From Streptococcus mitis SK597 (GTDB taxonomy: Bacteria > Bacillota > Bacilli > Lactobacillales > Streptococcaceae), in assembly GCF_000148545.1 (NCBI RefSeq), contig NZ_AEDV01000090.1:1-54322 (forward strand): a stretch of 54,322 nucleotides of DNA. The letters run 5' to 3'. Below, piece after piece: positions 39,264 through 48,653 of the stretch. A model generated the notes under the pieces. It saw only the letters and a program-made list of their open reading frames with translations, was not told where the DNA came from and did no database searches. Made by a program: the position numbers and the translations under genes. Each line of letters begins with the position of its first letter. Positions within the stretch are counted from its first letter, which is position 1.

Positions 39264-40250
39264 ATGCCCGTTACGATTAAAGACGTGGCCAAGGCTGCTG
39301 GTGTTTCGCCTTCAACCGTAACCCGTGTTATTCAAAACAAATCAACCATTAGCGACGAAACGAAAAAACGCGTTCGCAAGGCGATGAAGGAACTCAATTA
39401 CCACCCCAACCTCAACGCTCGCAGTTTGGTAAGCAGTTATACGCAAGTTATCGGCTTGGTTCTTCCTGACGACTCAGATGCCTTCTACCAGAATCCTTTC
39501 TTTCCATCAGTCCTACGCGGCATCTCTCAAGTCGCATCTGAAAACCACTATGCCATTCAGATAGCAACAGGGAAAGATGAGAAGGAGCGTCTTACTGCCA
39601 TCTCACAAATGGTCTATGGTAAACGTGTAGACGGTTTAATTTTCCTTTATGCCGAAGAGGAAGATCCTTTAGTCAAACTGGTGGCTGATGAGCAGTTCCC
39701 CTTCCTCATCCTCGGAAAATCTCTGTCCCCCTTCATTCCACTTGTCGATAATGACAATGTTCAAGCTGGTTTTGATGCGACTGAATATTTCATCAAAAAA
39801 GGCTGCAAACGAATTGCCTTTATTGGAGGGACTAAGAGACTCTTCGTAACACAAGACCGTTTAACAGGCTATGAGTCAGCACTCAAACAATACCAACTGC
39901 CTCTTGATAGTAATTTGACCTATTTTGCGAACGAATTCCTAGAAGAAAAGGGCTATCAATTTAGTAAGCGTTTATTTAAACACGATCCAAATATTGACGC
40001 TATTATTACCATTGATAGTCTCCTTGCTGCAGGGGTCTGTGATTACATCGCAAAACACCAACTGGATGTCCCTGTCCTCAGCTTCGACTCAGTCAATCCC
40101 AAGCTCAACTTGGCGGCCTATGTCGATATCAATAGTTTGGAGCTTGGTCGTGTTTCCTTTGAAACCATCCTCCAGATTATCAACGATGCTAAAAGCAATA
40201 AACAAATTTGTTACCGTCAGTTAATCGCCCACAAAATTATCGAAAAATAA
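39264..40250 (+). CDS. malR: Maltose operon transcriptional repressor MalR (LacI family)
   Basis: A 328-residue LacI/GalR regulator. The N-terminal HTH is TIKDVAKAAGVSPSTVTRVI and the hinge helix NARSLVS precedes a periplasmic-binding-like effector domain. It should bind the palindromes at 34348-34361 and 34734-34752 and release them when maltose or maltodextrin is present. The pgi-upstream palindrome is a possible extra target. Strong terminator follows. Confidence 0.95.
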   Translation: MPVTIKDVAKAAGVSPSTVTRVIQNKSTISDETKKRVRKAMKELNYHPNLNARSLVSSYTQVIGLVLPDDSDAFYQNPFFPSVLRGISQVASENHYAIQIATGKDEKERLTAISQMVYGKRVDGLIFLYAEEEDPLVKLVADEQFPFLILGKSLSPFIPLVDNDNVQAGFDATEYFIKKGCKRIAFIGGTKRLFVTQDRLTGYESALKQYQLPLDSNLTYFANEFLEEKGYQFSKRLFKHDPNIDAIITIDSLLAAGVCDYIAKHQLDVPVLSFDSVNPKLNLAAYVDINSLELGRVSFETILQIINDAKSNKQICYRQLIAHKIIEK

Positions 40251-40274
40251 AAACCAGCTCGCGCTGGTTTTTTT
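40250..40274 (+). terminator. Terminator of malA-malR
   Basis: AAACCAGC and GCTGGTTT form a perfect 8-bp stem with a TCGC loop and a T7 tail. It also stands before the end of the convergent YitT-like gene. Confidence 0.85.
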
Positions 40275-40279
40275 GGTCA

Positions 40280-41221
40280 CTAATTTTCTGTTTCAACGAA
40301 CCGTCCCAGAATATGAACATTCTCAGATACAGAGACAAAGGCGCCTGGATCCACCTGTTTCATAATCTGTTTAAATTCATTAAACTCTGCACGTGTAATG
40401 ACAGTGATTAAAACTGCCTTTCTCTCGTGATTATAGGTTCCTTCTGCATCGTGGATCATGGTTGCTCCGCGGTGCAATTTTTTATGGATTTTTTCAATTA
40501 CCTTGTCTGGATGATTGGTCACAATCATAGCCTGCATGCGTTTTTGCTTGGTAAAGACCGCATCTGTCACACGGCTAGAGACAAAGATGGTAATCATAGA
40601 GTAAAGAGCGTATTTCCAACCAAAGGTCAAACCTGCTATCAGCATGATGGTCCCATTTACCAAGAAAGAAATACTACCGACATTCTTACCTGTTTTCTTG
40701 CGAATGGTCAGGCTGACGATATCCGTCCCACCACTGGAGATATTGTTGCGAAGAGCAAAACCAATCCCCAAGCCCATGACAACACCCCCAAAAAGGGCAT
40801 TGATAATGGGATCCTCCGTTAAGGTCGCCACAGGGACAAACTGGATAAAGAAAGAACTCATGGAAACCGTAATAAAGGTAAAGACGGTAAACTTATGGCC
40901 AATCTGATACCAAGCCAAGACCATCAAAGGAAAATTAATAGCGTAAAAGGTTAGCGAAATTGGTATATGAAAACCAAACCAGTGATTACTCAAGGCAGAG
41001 ATAATCTGTGCCAGACCTGTCGCACCACTCGAATACACATGCCCCGGTTGGAAAAAGAAATTGACCGCTACTGCTGATAAAAAACCATAGACCAGAGAAG
41101 CCGAAATCTTCTCATCATATTTTTCCCGAGAGATGCTTTGTAAGACACGTAAAATTTTTATCTGATAAGCAAAGCGGCGCAGATAATAGCGCCACCGCTT
41201 AATTCGTTTTGCTTGTTTCAT
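40280..41221 (-). CDS. YitT family membrane protein (DUF161 plus DUF2179)
   Basis: A 313-residue protein with five to six membrane helices (about residues 45-225; [38 protein letters not shown]) and a C-terminal cytosolic ferredoxin-like DUF2179 domain of about 80 residues. The transported or sensed ligand is unknown. Its ATG lies 23 bp inside the end of aspS, so the two are translationally coupled. Confidence 0.85.
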   Translation of the reverse strand: MKQAKRIKRWRYYLRRFAYQIKILRVLQSISREKYDEKISASLVYGFLSAVAVNFFFQPGHVYSSGATGLAQIISALSNHWFGFHIPISLTFYAINFPLMVLAWYQIGHKFTVFTFITVSMSSFFIQFVPVATLTEDPIINALFGGVVMGLGIGFALRNNISSGGTDIVSLTIRKKTGKNVGSISFLVNGTIMLIAGLTFGWKYALYSMITIFVSSRVTDAVFTKQKRMQAMIVTNHPDKVIEKIHKKLHRGATMIHDAEGTYNHERKAVLITVITRAEFNEFKQIMKQVDPGAFVSVSENVHILGRFVETEN

Positions 41222-42962
41222 CTTCTTCTACTTGTAAGCTGAGTTCCTCTAGTTGTTTGAGAGCTACTGTTGAAGGAGCTTGTGTCATTGGGTCACTTGC
41301 CTTATTATTCTTAGGAAAGGCAATGACTTCACGGATATTTTCTTCTCCTGCTAAGAGCATGACAAATCGGTCAAGACCGATAGCCAAACCACCATGTGGT
41401 GGGAAACCATAGTCCATGGCTTCAAGAAGGAAACCAAACTGGTCATTTGCTTCTTCAGCCGAGAAACCAAGAGCCTTGAACATGCGTTCTTGAAGGTCTT
41501 TTTGGTTGATACGAAGGCTACCACCACCAAGCTCATAACCGTTCAAGACGATATCGTAAGCAATGGCACGAACCTTAGCCAAATCACCTTCTAATTCGTG
41601 AGCTGTCTCTTCCTGTGGAAGGGTAAACGGATGGTGGGCGCTCATGTAGCGACCTTCTTCTTCAGACCATTCAAACATTGGCCAGTCAACCACCCAAAGG
41701 AAGTTGAATTTATCGCCATCAATCAAACCAAGCTCTTTGGCAATACGTCCACGAAGGGCACCGAGTGTTGCATTGGCCACTTCAAGCGTATCCGCCACAA
41801 AGAGAACCAAGTCCTTATCTTCAAGAGCAAGCGCTGTTGTCAATTCTGCTTGGATGCCTGTCAAGAACTTGGCAACTGGTCCGTTTAATTCTCCATCAAC
41901 AACCTTGACCCAAGCAAGACCTTTGGCACCATATTGTTTGGCTACTTCAGTCATCTTGTCGATGTCTTTACGGGAATAGTTGTCCGCAGCGCCTTTAACT
42001 ACAATTGCTTTTACAGCAGGTGCTTCTGAAAAGACTTTAAAGTCTACACCTTTGACCACTTCTGTCAAGTCCTGAAGCAACATGTCAAAACGGGTATCTG
42101 GCTTGTCAGAACCATAAAGAGCCATAGCGTCATCATATTTCATACGAGGGAATGGAAGCGTCACTTCGATGCCTTTAGTTTCTTTCATGACGCGCGCAAT
42201 CAAACCTTCTGTGATATCTTGGATTTCTTGCTCAGTAAGGAAAGATGTTTCCAAGTCGACCTGAGTAAACTCAGGCTGGCGATCTCCACGCAAGTCCTCA
42301 TCACGGAAACATTTGACGATTTGGTAGTAGCGGTCAAAACCAGCATTCATCAACAATTGCTTAGTAATTTGTGGACTTTGAGGAAGAGCGTAAAAATGCC
42401 CTTTATTAACACGAGATGGTACCAAGTAATCACGCGCCCCTTCAGGAGTTGACTTAGAAAGGAATGGTGTCTCCACGTCGATAAACTCCAACTCATCCAA
42501 GTAGTTGCGGATAGAGTGGGTCACCTTAGCACGAAGTTTAAGATTTTCCAACATTTCTGGACGACGAAGGTCAAGGTAACGGTAACGCAAACGTGTATCG
42601 TCATTGGCCTCAATGCCATCCTTAATCTCAAATGGGGTTGTCTTAGCTGTATTAAGCACTGTCAAGGCTGTCACGTTTAACTCAACTGCACCAGTTGGTA
42701 ACTTATCATTAGCTTGCTCACGCGCAGCGACCTGACCAGTCACCTCGATAACAAATTCGCTACGAAGGCTTTCAGCTGTTGCCATGACCTCTGCAGAGAC
42801 TTTTTCAGGGTTGATAACCAACTGCATGATTCCTTCACGGTCACGAAGGTCGATAAAGATCAAACCACCAAGGTCACGACGACGGCCAACCCATCCTTTC
42901 AAGGTCATTTCTTGTCCGATGTGTTCCTCACGAACACGACCAGCATACATACTACGTTTCAT
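41199..42962 (-). CDS. aspS: Aspartyl-tRNA synthetase
   Basis: A 587-residue class II synthetase of the bacterial type. An N-terminal OB-fold binds the anticodon ([22 protein letters not shown]), motif 2 is [16 protein letters not shown], a GAD insertion domain follows, and motif 3 is GLDRFVMLL. It ends in an acidic [14 protein letters not shown] ribosome site upstream. No tRNA-sensing leader is visible in the 100 bp before it. Confidence 0.97.
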   Translation of the reverse strand: MKRSMYAGRVREEHIGQEMTLKGWVGRRRDLGGLIFIDLRDREGIMQLVINPEKVSAEVMATAESLRSEFVIEVTGQVAAREQANDKLPTGAVELNVTALTVLNTAKTTPFEIKDGIEANDDTRLRYRYLDLRRPEMLENLKLRAKVTHSIRNYLDELEFIDVETPFLSKSTPEGARDYLVPSRVNKGHFYALPQSPQITKQLLMNAGFDRYYQIVKCFRDEDLRGDRQPEFTQVDLETSFLTEQEIQDITEGLIARVMKETKGIEVTLPFPRMKYDDAMALYGSDKPDTRFDMLLQDLTEVVKGVDFKVFSEAPAVKAIVVKGAADNYSRKDIDKMTEVAKQYGAKGLAWVKVVDGELNGPVAKFLTGIQAELTTALALEDKDLVLFVADTLEVANATLGALRGRIAKELGLIDGDKFNFLWVVDWPMFEWSEEEGRYMSAHHPFTLPQEETAHELEGDLAKVRAIAYDIVLNGYELGGGSLRINQKDLQERMFKALGFSAEEANDQFGFLLEAMDYGFPPHGGLAIGLDRFVMLLAGEENIREVIAFPKNNKASDPMTQAPSTVALKQLEELSLQVEEDETSKTN

Positions 42963-43066
42963 TGTTTCTCTCCTCTTTTATTCTGTTACTATTTTACCAT
43001 AAAAGCGCAGGCTCTTCATGAAAATCAGCAGAAAAGTTTGCCAGTCTTTAAAAATTAACGCCCATA

Positions 43067-43096
43067 CAAAAATCCGATGAACTTCATCGGACTCTT
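43067..43096 (-). terminator. Terminator of the HTH/ABC cassette
   Basis: TCCGATGA and TCATCGGA form a perfect 8-bp stem with a 3-nt loop and T5 on the minus strand. It closes the leftward transcript that begins near 47030. Confidence 0.75.
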
Positions 43097-43327
43097 TTAT
43101 TTTGAATTGTTGCCTGCTTTACGCTTTTCAGCAATTTCGGCTGCCTTTCGAGGCAAGACAATTTCCGTTGTATAAGCTGTCCCAAAACGCCAGATACCGG
43201 CAATAGGGGCAAAGACCACTGCTAGATGGCTGTAGAAGAAATCACCCTTAAAGGCATAAGCTAGCGCCCCAATGATGAAAAATAGAACAACTGCCTGAAT
43301 CACTGCTAATAAAATTACTCGTTTCAT
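43097..43327 (-). CDS. Small two-helix membrane protein, unknown
   Basis: A 76-residue protein with two membrane helices (about 5-26 and 32-48) and a basic tail (VLPRKAAEIAEKRKAGNNSK). It lies 17 bp after the CPBP gene on the same strand and before a terminator, so it is the last gene of the cassette or of its end portion. I recognise no family. Confidence 0.7.
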   Translation of the reverse strand: MKRVILLAVIQAVVLFFIIGALAYAFKGDFFYSHLAVVFAPIAGIWRFGTAYTTEIVLPRKAAEIAEKRKAGNNSK

Positions 43328-43344
43328 GTGACCTCCTGACTCTA

Positions 43345-43986
43345 TTATAGCATGAGAATCATCAAAAAGCCGACTAAATTATTCAAAGCGTGAAGAGAAA
43401 TACTGTAGACCAGACCTTTTCTGCTAATGTAAGCCAAGCCCAAACTAAAACCAAGGCTAAAATAGACAAAAAATTGTTGCACATCACTTGGGAAATGACC
43501 TAAGGCAAACAAAACACTAGATACCAGAAGAAAAATCAGAGTTTGTTTACTATTGTCCTGCTTAGGAAAGAGATAGCGTGCCAACATCCCTCTAAAGATA
43601 AGTTCTTCCGTCAAAGGAGCAAAGACCACCACCATAAAGAAACCAAATGCAGGCTGTTCCACTGTCAGTTGAGATACGATTTGTTGACTGACCGACGGAT
43701 CTTCTGGTAAAAAGAACTGGGCTGTAATAGCCACTAGCAAAACCAGAGTAGGCAACCAGATATGACGATTAAAAGCAGTCGTCTGGATGCTAACCTTTTC
43801 TGTCTGATACCATCTGTAAACTCCATAAACATAGGCCCCTGACAGGACGACATAAAGTGGTAAGACTCCAAAGATTGAAGCCCCTAGTCCAAGAGCTGAC
43901 AGCGCCATGCTCTGAACCAGACCATAGATAAAGTAAAAGGATAGAATGGCTAGAAGAAACCAGCCAAGGTTTTTAAGTAGTTTCAT
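43345..43986 (-). CDS. CPBP (CAAX/ABI) family intramembrane metalloprotease-like protein
   Basis: A 213-residue polytopic protein with the signature of the family: EELIFRGML (EExxxR), then FALGHF and HALNNL with the metal-binding His/Asn. In streptococci such proteins are often linked to bacteriocin production or self-immunity. Its position 9 bp behind an ABC-2 transporter in an HTH-controlled cassette suggests a role in envelope stress or peptide processing. Confidence 0.88.
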   Translation of the reverse strand: MKLLKNLGWFLLAILSFYFIYGLVQSMALSALGLGASIFGVLPLYVVLSGAYVYGVYRWYQTEKVSIQTTAFNRHIWLPTLVLLVAITAQFFLPEDPSVSQQIVSQLTVEQPAFGFFMVVVFAPLTEELIFRGMLARYLFPKQDNSKQTLIFLLVSSVLFALGHFPSDVQQFFVYFSLGFSLGLAYISRKGLVYSISLHALNNLVGFLMILML

Positions 43987-43995
43987 AAAGGTCTC

Positions 43996-44694
43996 CTATC
44001 TTGCTTTATAGCTATTTTTCAATACAAAGAGGTTTGCTATTCCTAATACAAGTACCCAGGCAAGTAACATACCGATGTTAGAAAAGGATATTTCCCCACC
44101 TTTTTTATTTAAAAGATTTACAATAGGACCGACGAACGAGTAATCTAACACTTTCTGAGCCGTATCATTTTGAAGAGCAATTATAGGTAAAAAAGAGACA
44201 ATTAACATAGGGAAGATACTATAAACTTGCGCTTTAGATTGAGTATCTGACACCGCACCGATTAGAAGGTTGAGAAAAATAATACTAATAGTTGCTAGGA
44301 GCAAATAGATAACGTAGGCAAATAAATAACCCGATACATCTACTTTAAGATAGATGGGAAGTACAATCATAGCAAGTAACATTATCAGAATAGGGAGAAC
44401 AAGCATACTGAAAGTATATTCTGTTGCTGTCACACCACTTAGGATGAGTGATTTAAGATTGCGTTTTTCCTTATCTTCTGCCATCATAATCGATACCATA
44501 TAACCACTTCCCATGCTCAAGACCATCGTCAAGCTAGAAGATAGTAAAATTAGGCTCAATTGTCCATTCTTATTTAAAAATTCATTATATAAAACAGCAA
44601 TACCAAAAGGCATCAATAAAGTCGCTAACAAAATTGAATTGCTAATAAGAACTTGCACTCTTAACCATAGTAGGGCATTTAATTTTCTAAACAT
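43996..44694 (-). CDS. ABC-2 type transporter permease
   Basis: A 232-residue protein with six membrane helices in the ABC-2 pattern and a polar middle (MAEDKEKRNLKSLILSGVTATEY is the typical ABC-2 loop). It overlaps the ATPase gene by 8 bp, so the two form one exporter. The substrate is unknown; related systems export peptides or give bacteriocin resistance. Confidence 0.85.
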   Translation of the reverse strand: MFRKLNALLWLRVQVLISNSILLATLLMPFGIAVLYNEFLNKNGQLSLILLSSSLTMVLSMGSGYMVSIMMAEDKEKRNLKSLILSGVTATEYTFSMLVLPILIMLLAMIVLPIYLKVDVSGYLFAYVIYLLLATISIIFLNLLIGAVSDTQSKAQVYSIFPMLIVSFLPIIALQNDTAQKVLDYSFVGPIVNLLNKKGGEISFSNIGMLLAWVLVLGIANLFVLKNSYKAR

Positions 44695-45511
44695 CTAACT
44701 TTTCTCCTGTCAATCTGATAAAGATTTCTTCTAAAGTTGGCTCACAAGAGTGAACCACCATCAAATCTGTCGTGTCTAAATGTGGCAATTCTTCAAATGG
44801 AACTATCTGTTCTCGTCCATCGTTATAAACCACACGTACTTTCTTATCCACATGGTACTTCTGGATGATATCTTGCGGACTTCCATACTCTATTAAATTA
44901 CCCTTATTTAAAAGAGATAAGCGATCACAAAGCAGAGTTGCTTCATTCATATCATGCGTGGTTAGAAAGATAGTTGTCCCCGCCTGCTTTAATTCTTGAA
45001 GTAGGGTATGAATCATCTTAGATGTTGTAGGGTCTAAGCCACTGGTTGGCTCATCTAGAAAGAGAATCTTAGGAGCATTCAGAAGGGCACGAGCCAAGAA
45101 CATTCGTTGTTTCATTCCAGTAGATAACTTTTCTGCGATAATATCTTTAGCATCTGCCAATCCAACCTGTTGGAGCACCTGATGTACTCTATCTGCCTTG
45201 AGGCCATATAACTTAGCGTAAATGAGCAGATTTTTGTAAAGACTCATCTTTTCATAAAAACCACTGCCATCACTCACAATACCAATTTGTTCCAAATCAT
45301 TTGAGGTTAAATCTTGAGAATTCTTGCCTAACAAAACTGTTTTATCTTGATCTGCAGCCAACTGACCTGTCAAGACATTGATCATGGTTGTTTTACCTGA
45401 GCCAGAGGGACCAAGAAAACCAAAGATTTCACCCTCCTTAATCTCAAAAGAAATCTGATGAAGAGCTTTTTTGCTCCCAAAACTTTTGCTTACATTTTCA
45501 ACACGAATCAT
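44687..45511 (-). CDS. ABC transporter ATP-binding protein
   Basis: A 274-residue ATPase: Walker A GPSGSGKTT (about 35-43), signature LSTGMKQR (variant of LSGGQ), Walker B ILFLDEPTSGLDP, switch His in TTHDMNEA. The C-terminal 60 residues (KVRVVYNDGREQIVPFEEL) form the extension common to exporters of the CcmA type. It works with the permease gene it overlaps. Confidence 0.93.
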   Translation of the reverse strand: MIRVENVSKSFGSKKALHQISFEIKEGEIFGFLGPSGSGKTTMINVLTGQLAADQDKTVLLGKNSQDLTSNDLEQIGIVSDGSGFYEKMSLYKNLLIYAKLYGLKADRVHQVLQQVGLADAKDIIAEKLSTGMKQRMFLARALLNAPKILFLDEPTSGLDPTTSKMIHTLLQELKQAGTTIFLTTHDMNEATLLCDRLSLLNKGNLIEYGSPQDIIQKYHVDKKVRVVYNDGREQIVPFEELPHLDTTDLMVVHSCEPTLEEIFIRLTGEKLDV

Positions 45512-45521
45512 AGAAACTCCT

Positions 45522-46262
45522 TTATTTGAAATAGCGTTTTACCATAGGTAACTGCATCACATTGATATAAATATGGATAGCTCCGACAAGCAAGAAGGCT
45601 AGTAACTGAATCTCTCCTGTCAAGAAAGAAATGATAATAAGAAAAACATATAAGGCTGGTAAGACATATTGGTTTAATTGGAATAAAATTCGAAAACTCT
45701 GTTCCAAATTAGCCTGGCGCTCCCCTTCATCATAGGAATTTATATAGTCCAAGACATCCTTTGGTGTAGAGAAAAGAGCCAAATCAAACTGACGCACAAT
45801 CGCAATTGTTTTAAAAAGAGATTTTTGAGCGATTAAGGATAGCACAAAGACTAAGAAAGAGAGGGAAAATGTTTGGTGGTCTGTATGCAATATAACCACT
45901 TCATTTAATGAGAGAAAAATAGACAATGAAATTGCTACGCTTGCAATATTAAAAGCAATGGTTCCAAACTCGAGATTCCGATACATCTGCACATAATAGG
46001 TTTCATTCAGATCATCATCCATTTCCTCTTGATACAAGGAATGAAATTTTCTGCTTTTCTTTAGGAAATTGAAAGTCAAAAAAAGAATAATGACGGCTAG
46101 TAGTAAACTAATAGCTGATAGCCATGGTATCAAGGGTTTTACATCTAACATAATTCCGTTGGATTCGGCATCTGCCTTAAACATCCCTACAAACATGCCC
46201 AAGAAACCTCCCAAGACAATAGACATCAAAAATAACAATCCACCTTTCTTTTTCTTTTTCAT
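45522..46262 (-). CDS. DUF3169 family membrane protein
   Basis: A protein of 246 residues with about six membrane helices, a Lys-rich start and a charged loop (KKSRKFHSLYQEEMDDDLNETYY). The second of two close ATG codons has the better spacing to AAGGAGA (8 nt), so I start it there. DUF3169 genes usually sit beside a small HTH regulator and ABC-2 exporter, as here; their task is not known to me. Confidence 0.8.
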   Translation of the reverse strand: MKKKKKGGLLFLMSIVLGGFLGMFVGMFKADAESNGIMLDVKPLIPWLSAISLLLAVIILFLTFNFLKKSRKFHSLYQEEMDDDLNETYYVQMYRNLEFGTIAFNIASVAISLSIFLSLNEVVILHTDHQTFSLSFLVFVLSLIAQKSLFKTIAIVRQFDLALFSTPKDVLDYINSYDEGERQANLEQSFRILFQLNQYVLPALYVFLIIISFLTGEIQLLAFLLVGAIHIYINVMQLPMVKRYFK

Positions 46263-46264
46263 AT

Positions 46265-46462
46265 TCATTCTCCTTTTTCACTTGCTAAATTGTTTACTTT
46301 CTTTTCAATCCAGTCAACGACTGGGATAAGAGCAAAGTAGGCCCAAATAAATTGGTCACTTTGATAGGGACTAAACCAACCTAAGTCTATCCCAATCAGT
46401 AGAAATACGCTGACTAATAGAGCTATGGCCACTACATAATAAATCACTTTATACTTGTTCAT
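46265..46462 (-). CDS. Small two-helix membrane protein next to the HTH regulator
   Basis: A 65-residue protein, two membrane helices (about 5-26 and 36-52), ending VNNLASEKGE. Its ATG overlaps the stop codon of the regulator (TGATG) and has GGAGG 7 nt upstream, so the two are translationally coupled. Such partners can act as a membrane sensor or anti-regulator for the HTH protein; this is inference from arrangement. Confidence 0.7.
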   Translation of the reverse strand: MNKYKVIYYVVAIALLVSVFLLIGIDLGWFSPYQSDQFIWAYFALIPVVDWIEKKVNNLASEKGE

Positions 46463-46668
46463 CACTCATCCTCCTCCAAGCGAAATACCGATTCGACTGT
46501 TTCGTTGAAAATGTGAGATATTTTCAGGGCAATGATAATGGATGGGGTGTACTCATCCCGTTCTAGTAGGCTAACGGTCTGTCTGGAAACCCCTGCCAGC
46601 TTGGCTAGGTCAGTTTGATTGAGACTATCGCGAGCCCGAAGCTCTTTTAGACGATTTTTTAGTTGCAT
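46462..46668 (-). CDS. Small XRE/Cro-type HTH regulator (YozG-like)
   Basis: A 68-residue single-domain DNA-binding protein with an HTH of the form NQTDLAKLAGVSRQTVSLLER (about residues 15-35) and a conserved DEYTPSIIIALKISHIFN. Start MQLKNRL, with AGGTG upstream. It is the obvious candidate to bind the palindrome at 47051-47076 and control the whole leftward cassette. Confidence 0.88.
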   Translation of the reverse strand: MQLKNRLKELRARDSLNQTDLAKLAGVSRQTVSLLERDEYTPSIIIALKISHIFNETVESVFRLEEDE

Positions 46669-46677
46669 GTTACACAC

Positions 46678-46992
46678 CTACTCTCCATCAAATTCAACGG
46701 TTTGGATATCCTCAATACGTTGCAACTTGAATTTTTCTTTCCCCTCTTTATCAACACTACGTAGTTTGACCCATTCCTCATCAACATCCACAACTTCCCA
46801 AAAATTTGTTCCAAATAGTTCTCCAATGATTGTTGGTTTCTTTCCAATCATTTCTTGCAATAATCTTGACATTTCTATATTTCCTTTCTCTTTTCTTTCG
46901 ATTACCTTTAACCTCTTCTCTAACCGCTTGATTTTTTTAGATTGACTACTATAAATCAAGACGAGAAAAGGGAAAAAAATCCATACCCACAT
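46678..46992 (-). CDS. Membrane-anchored coiled-coil protein, unknown
   Basis: A 104-residue protein: N-terminal membrane helix (MWVWIFFPFLVLIYS), a basic coiled coil (about residues 17-50) and a beta-rich C-terminal domain that resembles a small SH3-like fold (GTNFWEVVDVDEEWVKLRSVD). It is the first gene of the cassette, 9 bp before the regulator gene. The start has AGGAGGG 7 nt upstream. The function is not recognised. Confidence 0.75.
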   Translation of the reverse strand: MWVWIFFPFLVLIYSSQSKKIKRLEKRLKVIERKEKGNIEMSRLLQEMIGKKPTIIGELFGTNFWEVVDVDEEWVKLRSVDKEGKEKFKLQRIEDIQTVEFDGE

Positions 46993-47031
46993 GTGACTCC
47001 CTCCTATTTCTTTATTTCTTAACTTGCTTAC

Positions 47032-47060
47032 ATTGTAACACATCTTTTTCTTTTTGACAA
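47032..47060 (-). promoter_or_regulatory. Promoter of the HTH/ABC cassette
   Basis: Minus strand TTGTCA (47055-47060), a 17-nt spacer, TACAAT (47032-47037). The -35 box lies within one arm of the palindrome at 47051-47076. Confidence 0.7.
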
Positions 47061-47076
47061 GCATATTTGTCAAAAA
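47051..47076. promoter_or_regulatory. Palindromic operator over the cassette promoter
   Basis: TTTTTGACAA and TTGTCAAAAA are perfect 10-bp arms separated by 6 bp. The site overlaps the -35 box, so a bound dimer would block transcription. The small HTH protein encoded in the same transcript is the likely ligand. Confidence 0.6.
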
Positions 47077-47103
47077 GTTTATGATTTTTGTCATTTTGCA
47101 AAA

Positions 47104-47138
47104 GAAAAAGGTCAGAGTAGTTCCCTGACCAGTTTTTC
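47104..47138 (-). terminator. Terminator of hisS
   Basis: GGTCAG and CTGACC pair with A5/T5 flanks on both sides, 6 bp after the hisS stop codon. Confidence 0.8.
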
Positions 47139-47143
47139 TACTA

Positions 47144-48424
47144 TTAAAATCCTAGTTTTTCAAAGATTTCTGAGAAGTTTTGGCTGATAGCCTCAAGCGA
47201 CACTTGCACTTCTTCTCGGGTTTGGTTGTTCTTGACCGTCACTTGTCCGCTTTCGACTTCACTCTCTCCTAGGGTGATAAGGGTCTTAGCAGCAAAGACA
47301 TCGGCTGACTTGAACTGAGCTTTGAGCTTACGGTTGAGGTAATCACGCTCTGCTTTGAAACCTTGTTGGCGAAGGGCTTGTACCAACTCCAAGGCCTTGA
47401 CATTTGCCCCTTCTCCCAAGACTGCGATATAGACATCTAGGGCGTTTTCGATAGGGAGGGCCACACCTTGCTTTTCAAGAACGAGAAGCAGGCGCTCTAC
47501 ACCAAGTCCAAAACCAAATCCAGCGGTTTCAGGACCACCAAAGTAAGCAACCAAACCATCATAGCGACCACCCGCACAGACTGTCAAGTCATTGCCCTCG
47601 ATCTCAGTGATAAACTCGAAAATGGTGTGGTTGTAGTAGTCCAAACCACGCACCATATTGGTATCGATGATATAGTCTACTCCAAGATTTTCCAACATCT
47701 GACGCACAGCATCAAAATGAGCTTGGCTTTCTTCATCAAGGAAATCCAAGATAGACGGCGCATTTTCTACTGCTACCTTGTCTTCTTTTTCCTTAGAGTC
47801 CAAGACACGGAGAGGATTTTCCTCCAAGCGACGCTGGCTATCCTTAGACAAGGTCTCCTTAAGCGGTGTCAAATAGTCAATCAAGGCTTGACGATAAGCC
47901 GCACGGCTCTCAGGATTTCCAAGAGTGTTTAGGTGCAATTTGACACCTTGGATGCCGATTTCTTTCAAGAAATGGGCTGCCATCGCGATTGTTTCCACAT
48001 CGGTAGCTGGATTGCTAGAGCCAAAACACTCAACACCAATCTGGTGGAACTGGCGCAAACGCCCTGCCTGTGGACGCTCATAGCGGAACATAGGGCCCAT
48101 GTAGTAGAACTTACTTGGCTTTTGCACTTCTGGAGCAAAGAGTTTATTTTCCACATAGGAACGGACAACGGGCGCAGTTCCTTCTGGACGGAGGGTGATA
48201 TGACGGTCACCCTTGTCATAGAAATCGTACATTTCCTTGGTTACGATATCCGTTGTATCTCCTACAGAGCGACTGATGACCTCGTAATGCTCAAAAATAG
48301 GCGTGCGCACTTCTGCATAGTTATAGCGCTTGAAAATCTCACGGGCAAAGCCCTCAACGTACTGCCATTTGGCAGACTCAGCAGGTAAAATATCCTGCGT
48401 TCCTTTTGGTTTTTGTAATTTCAT
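47144..48424 (-). CDS. hisS: Histidyl-tRNA synthetase
   Basis: A 426-residue class II synthetase. Motif 2 is [18 protein letters not shown] (about residues 112-129); the histidine-specific loop [12 protein letters not shown] and motif 3 [13 protein letters not shown] are present; the C-terminal 100 residues form the anticodon-binding domain. Length is normal. Between its start and the BOX at 48503 lie about 80 AT-rich bases with no T-box. Confidence 0.97.
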   Translation of the reverse strand: MKLQKPKGTQDILPAESAKWQYVEGFAREIFKRYNYAEVRTPIFEHYEVISRSVGDTTDIVTKEMYDFYDKGDRHITLRPEGTAPVVRSYVENKLFAPEVQKPSKFYYMGPMFRYERPQAGRLRQFHQIGVECFGSSNPATDVETIAMAAHFLKEIGIQGVKLHLNTLGNPESRAAYRQALIDYLTPLKETLSKDSQRRLEENPLRVLDSKEKEDKVAVENAPSILDFLDEESQAHFDAVRQMLENLGVDYIIDTNMVRGLDYYNHTIFEFITEIEGNDLTVCAGGRYDGLVAYFGGPETAGFGFGLGVERLLLVLEKQGVALPIENALDVYIAVLGEGANVKALELVQALRQQGFKAERDYLNRKLKAQFKSADVFAAKTLITLGESEVESGQVTVKNNQTREEVQVSLEAISQNFSEIFEKLGF

Positions 48425-48502
48425 AGGGAATCCTCTTTAAACTTAATAGTCTTATTTTACCATAAATAGGGGGATTAAAACAGTGAGAAAAAATTAGGAT
48501 TT

Positions 48503-48653
48503 ATACTCAATGAAAATCAAAAAGCAAACTAGGAAGTTAGCCGCAGGTTGCTCAAAACAATGTTTTGAGGTTGTGGATAGAACTGACGAAGTCAGTAACC
48601 ATATCTACGGTAAGGCGACGTTGACGTGGTTTGAAGAGATTTTCGAAGAGTAT
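48503..48653 (-). repeat. BOX element (boxA-boxB-boxC)
   Basis: A 151-bp element read A-B-C on the minus strand. The boxA part includes the sequence behind the BOX-A1R typing primer (on the plus strand CTACGGTAAGGCGACGTTGACG-like, one base changed at the G/T positions). boxB carries the GACTTCGTCAGT and CAAAACA..TGTTTTG stems; boxC ends with ..TTTGATTTTCATTGAGTAT. It differs by only a few bases from the copy at 51472. Its left end on the minus strand touches the stop codon of the MFS gene. Confidence 0.9.

Noticed and set aside
47933-48388. 151-codon plus-strand frame opposite hisS
   Set aside because: Lies wholly within hisS on the other strand, no ribosome site, composition of an antisense shadow.
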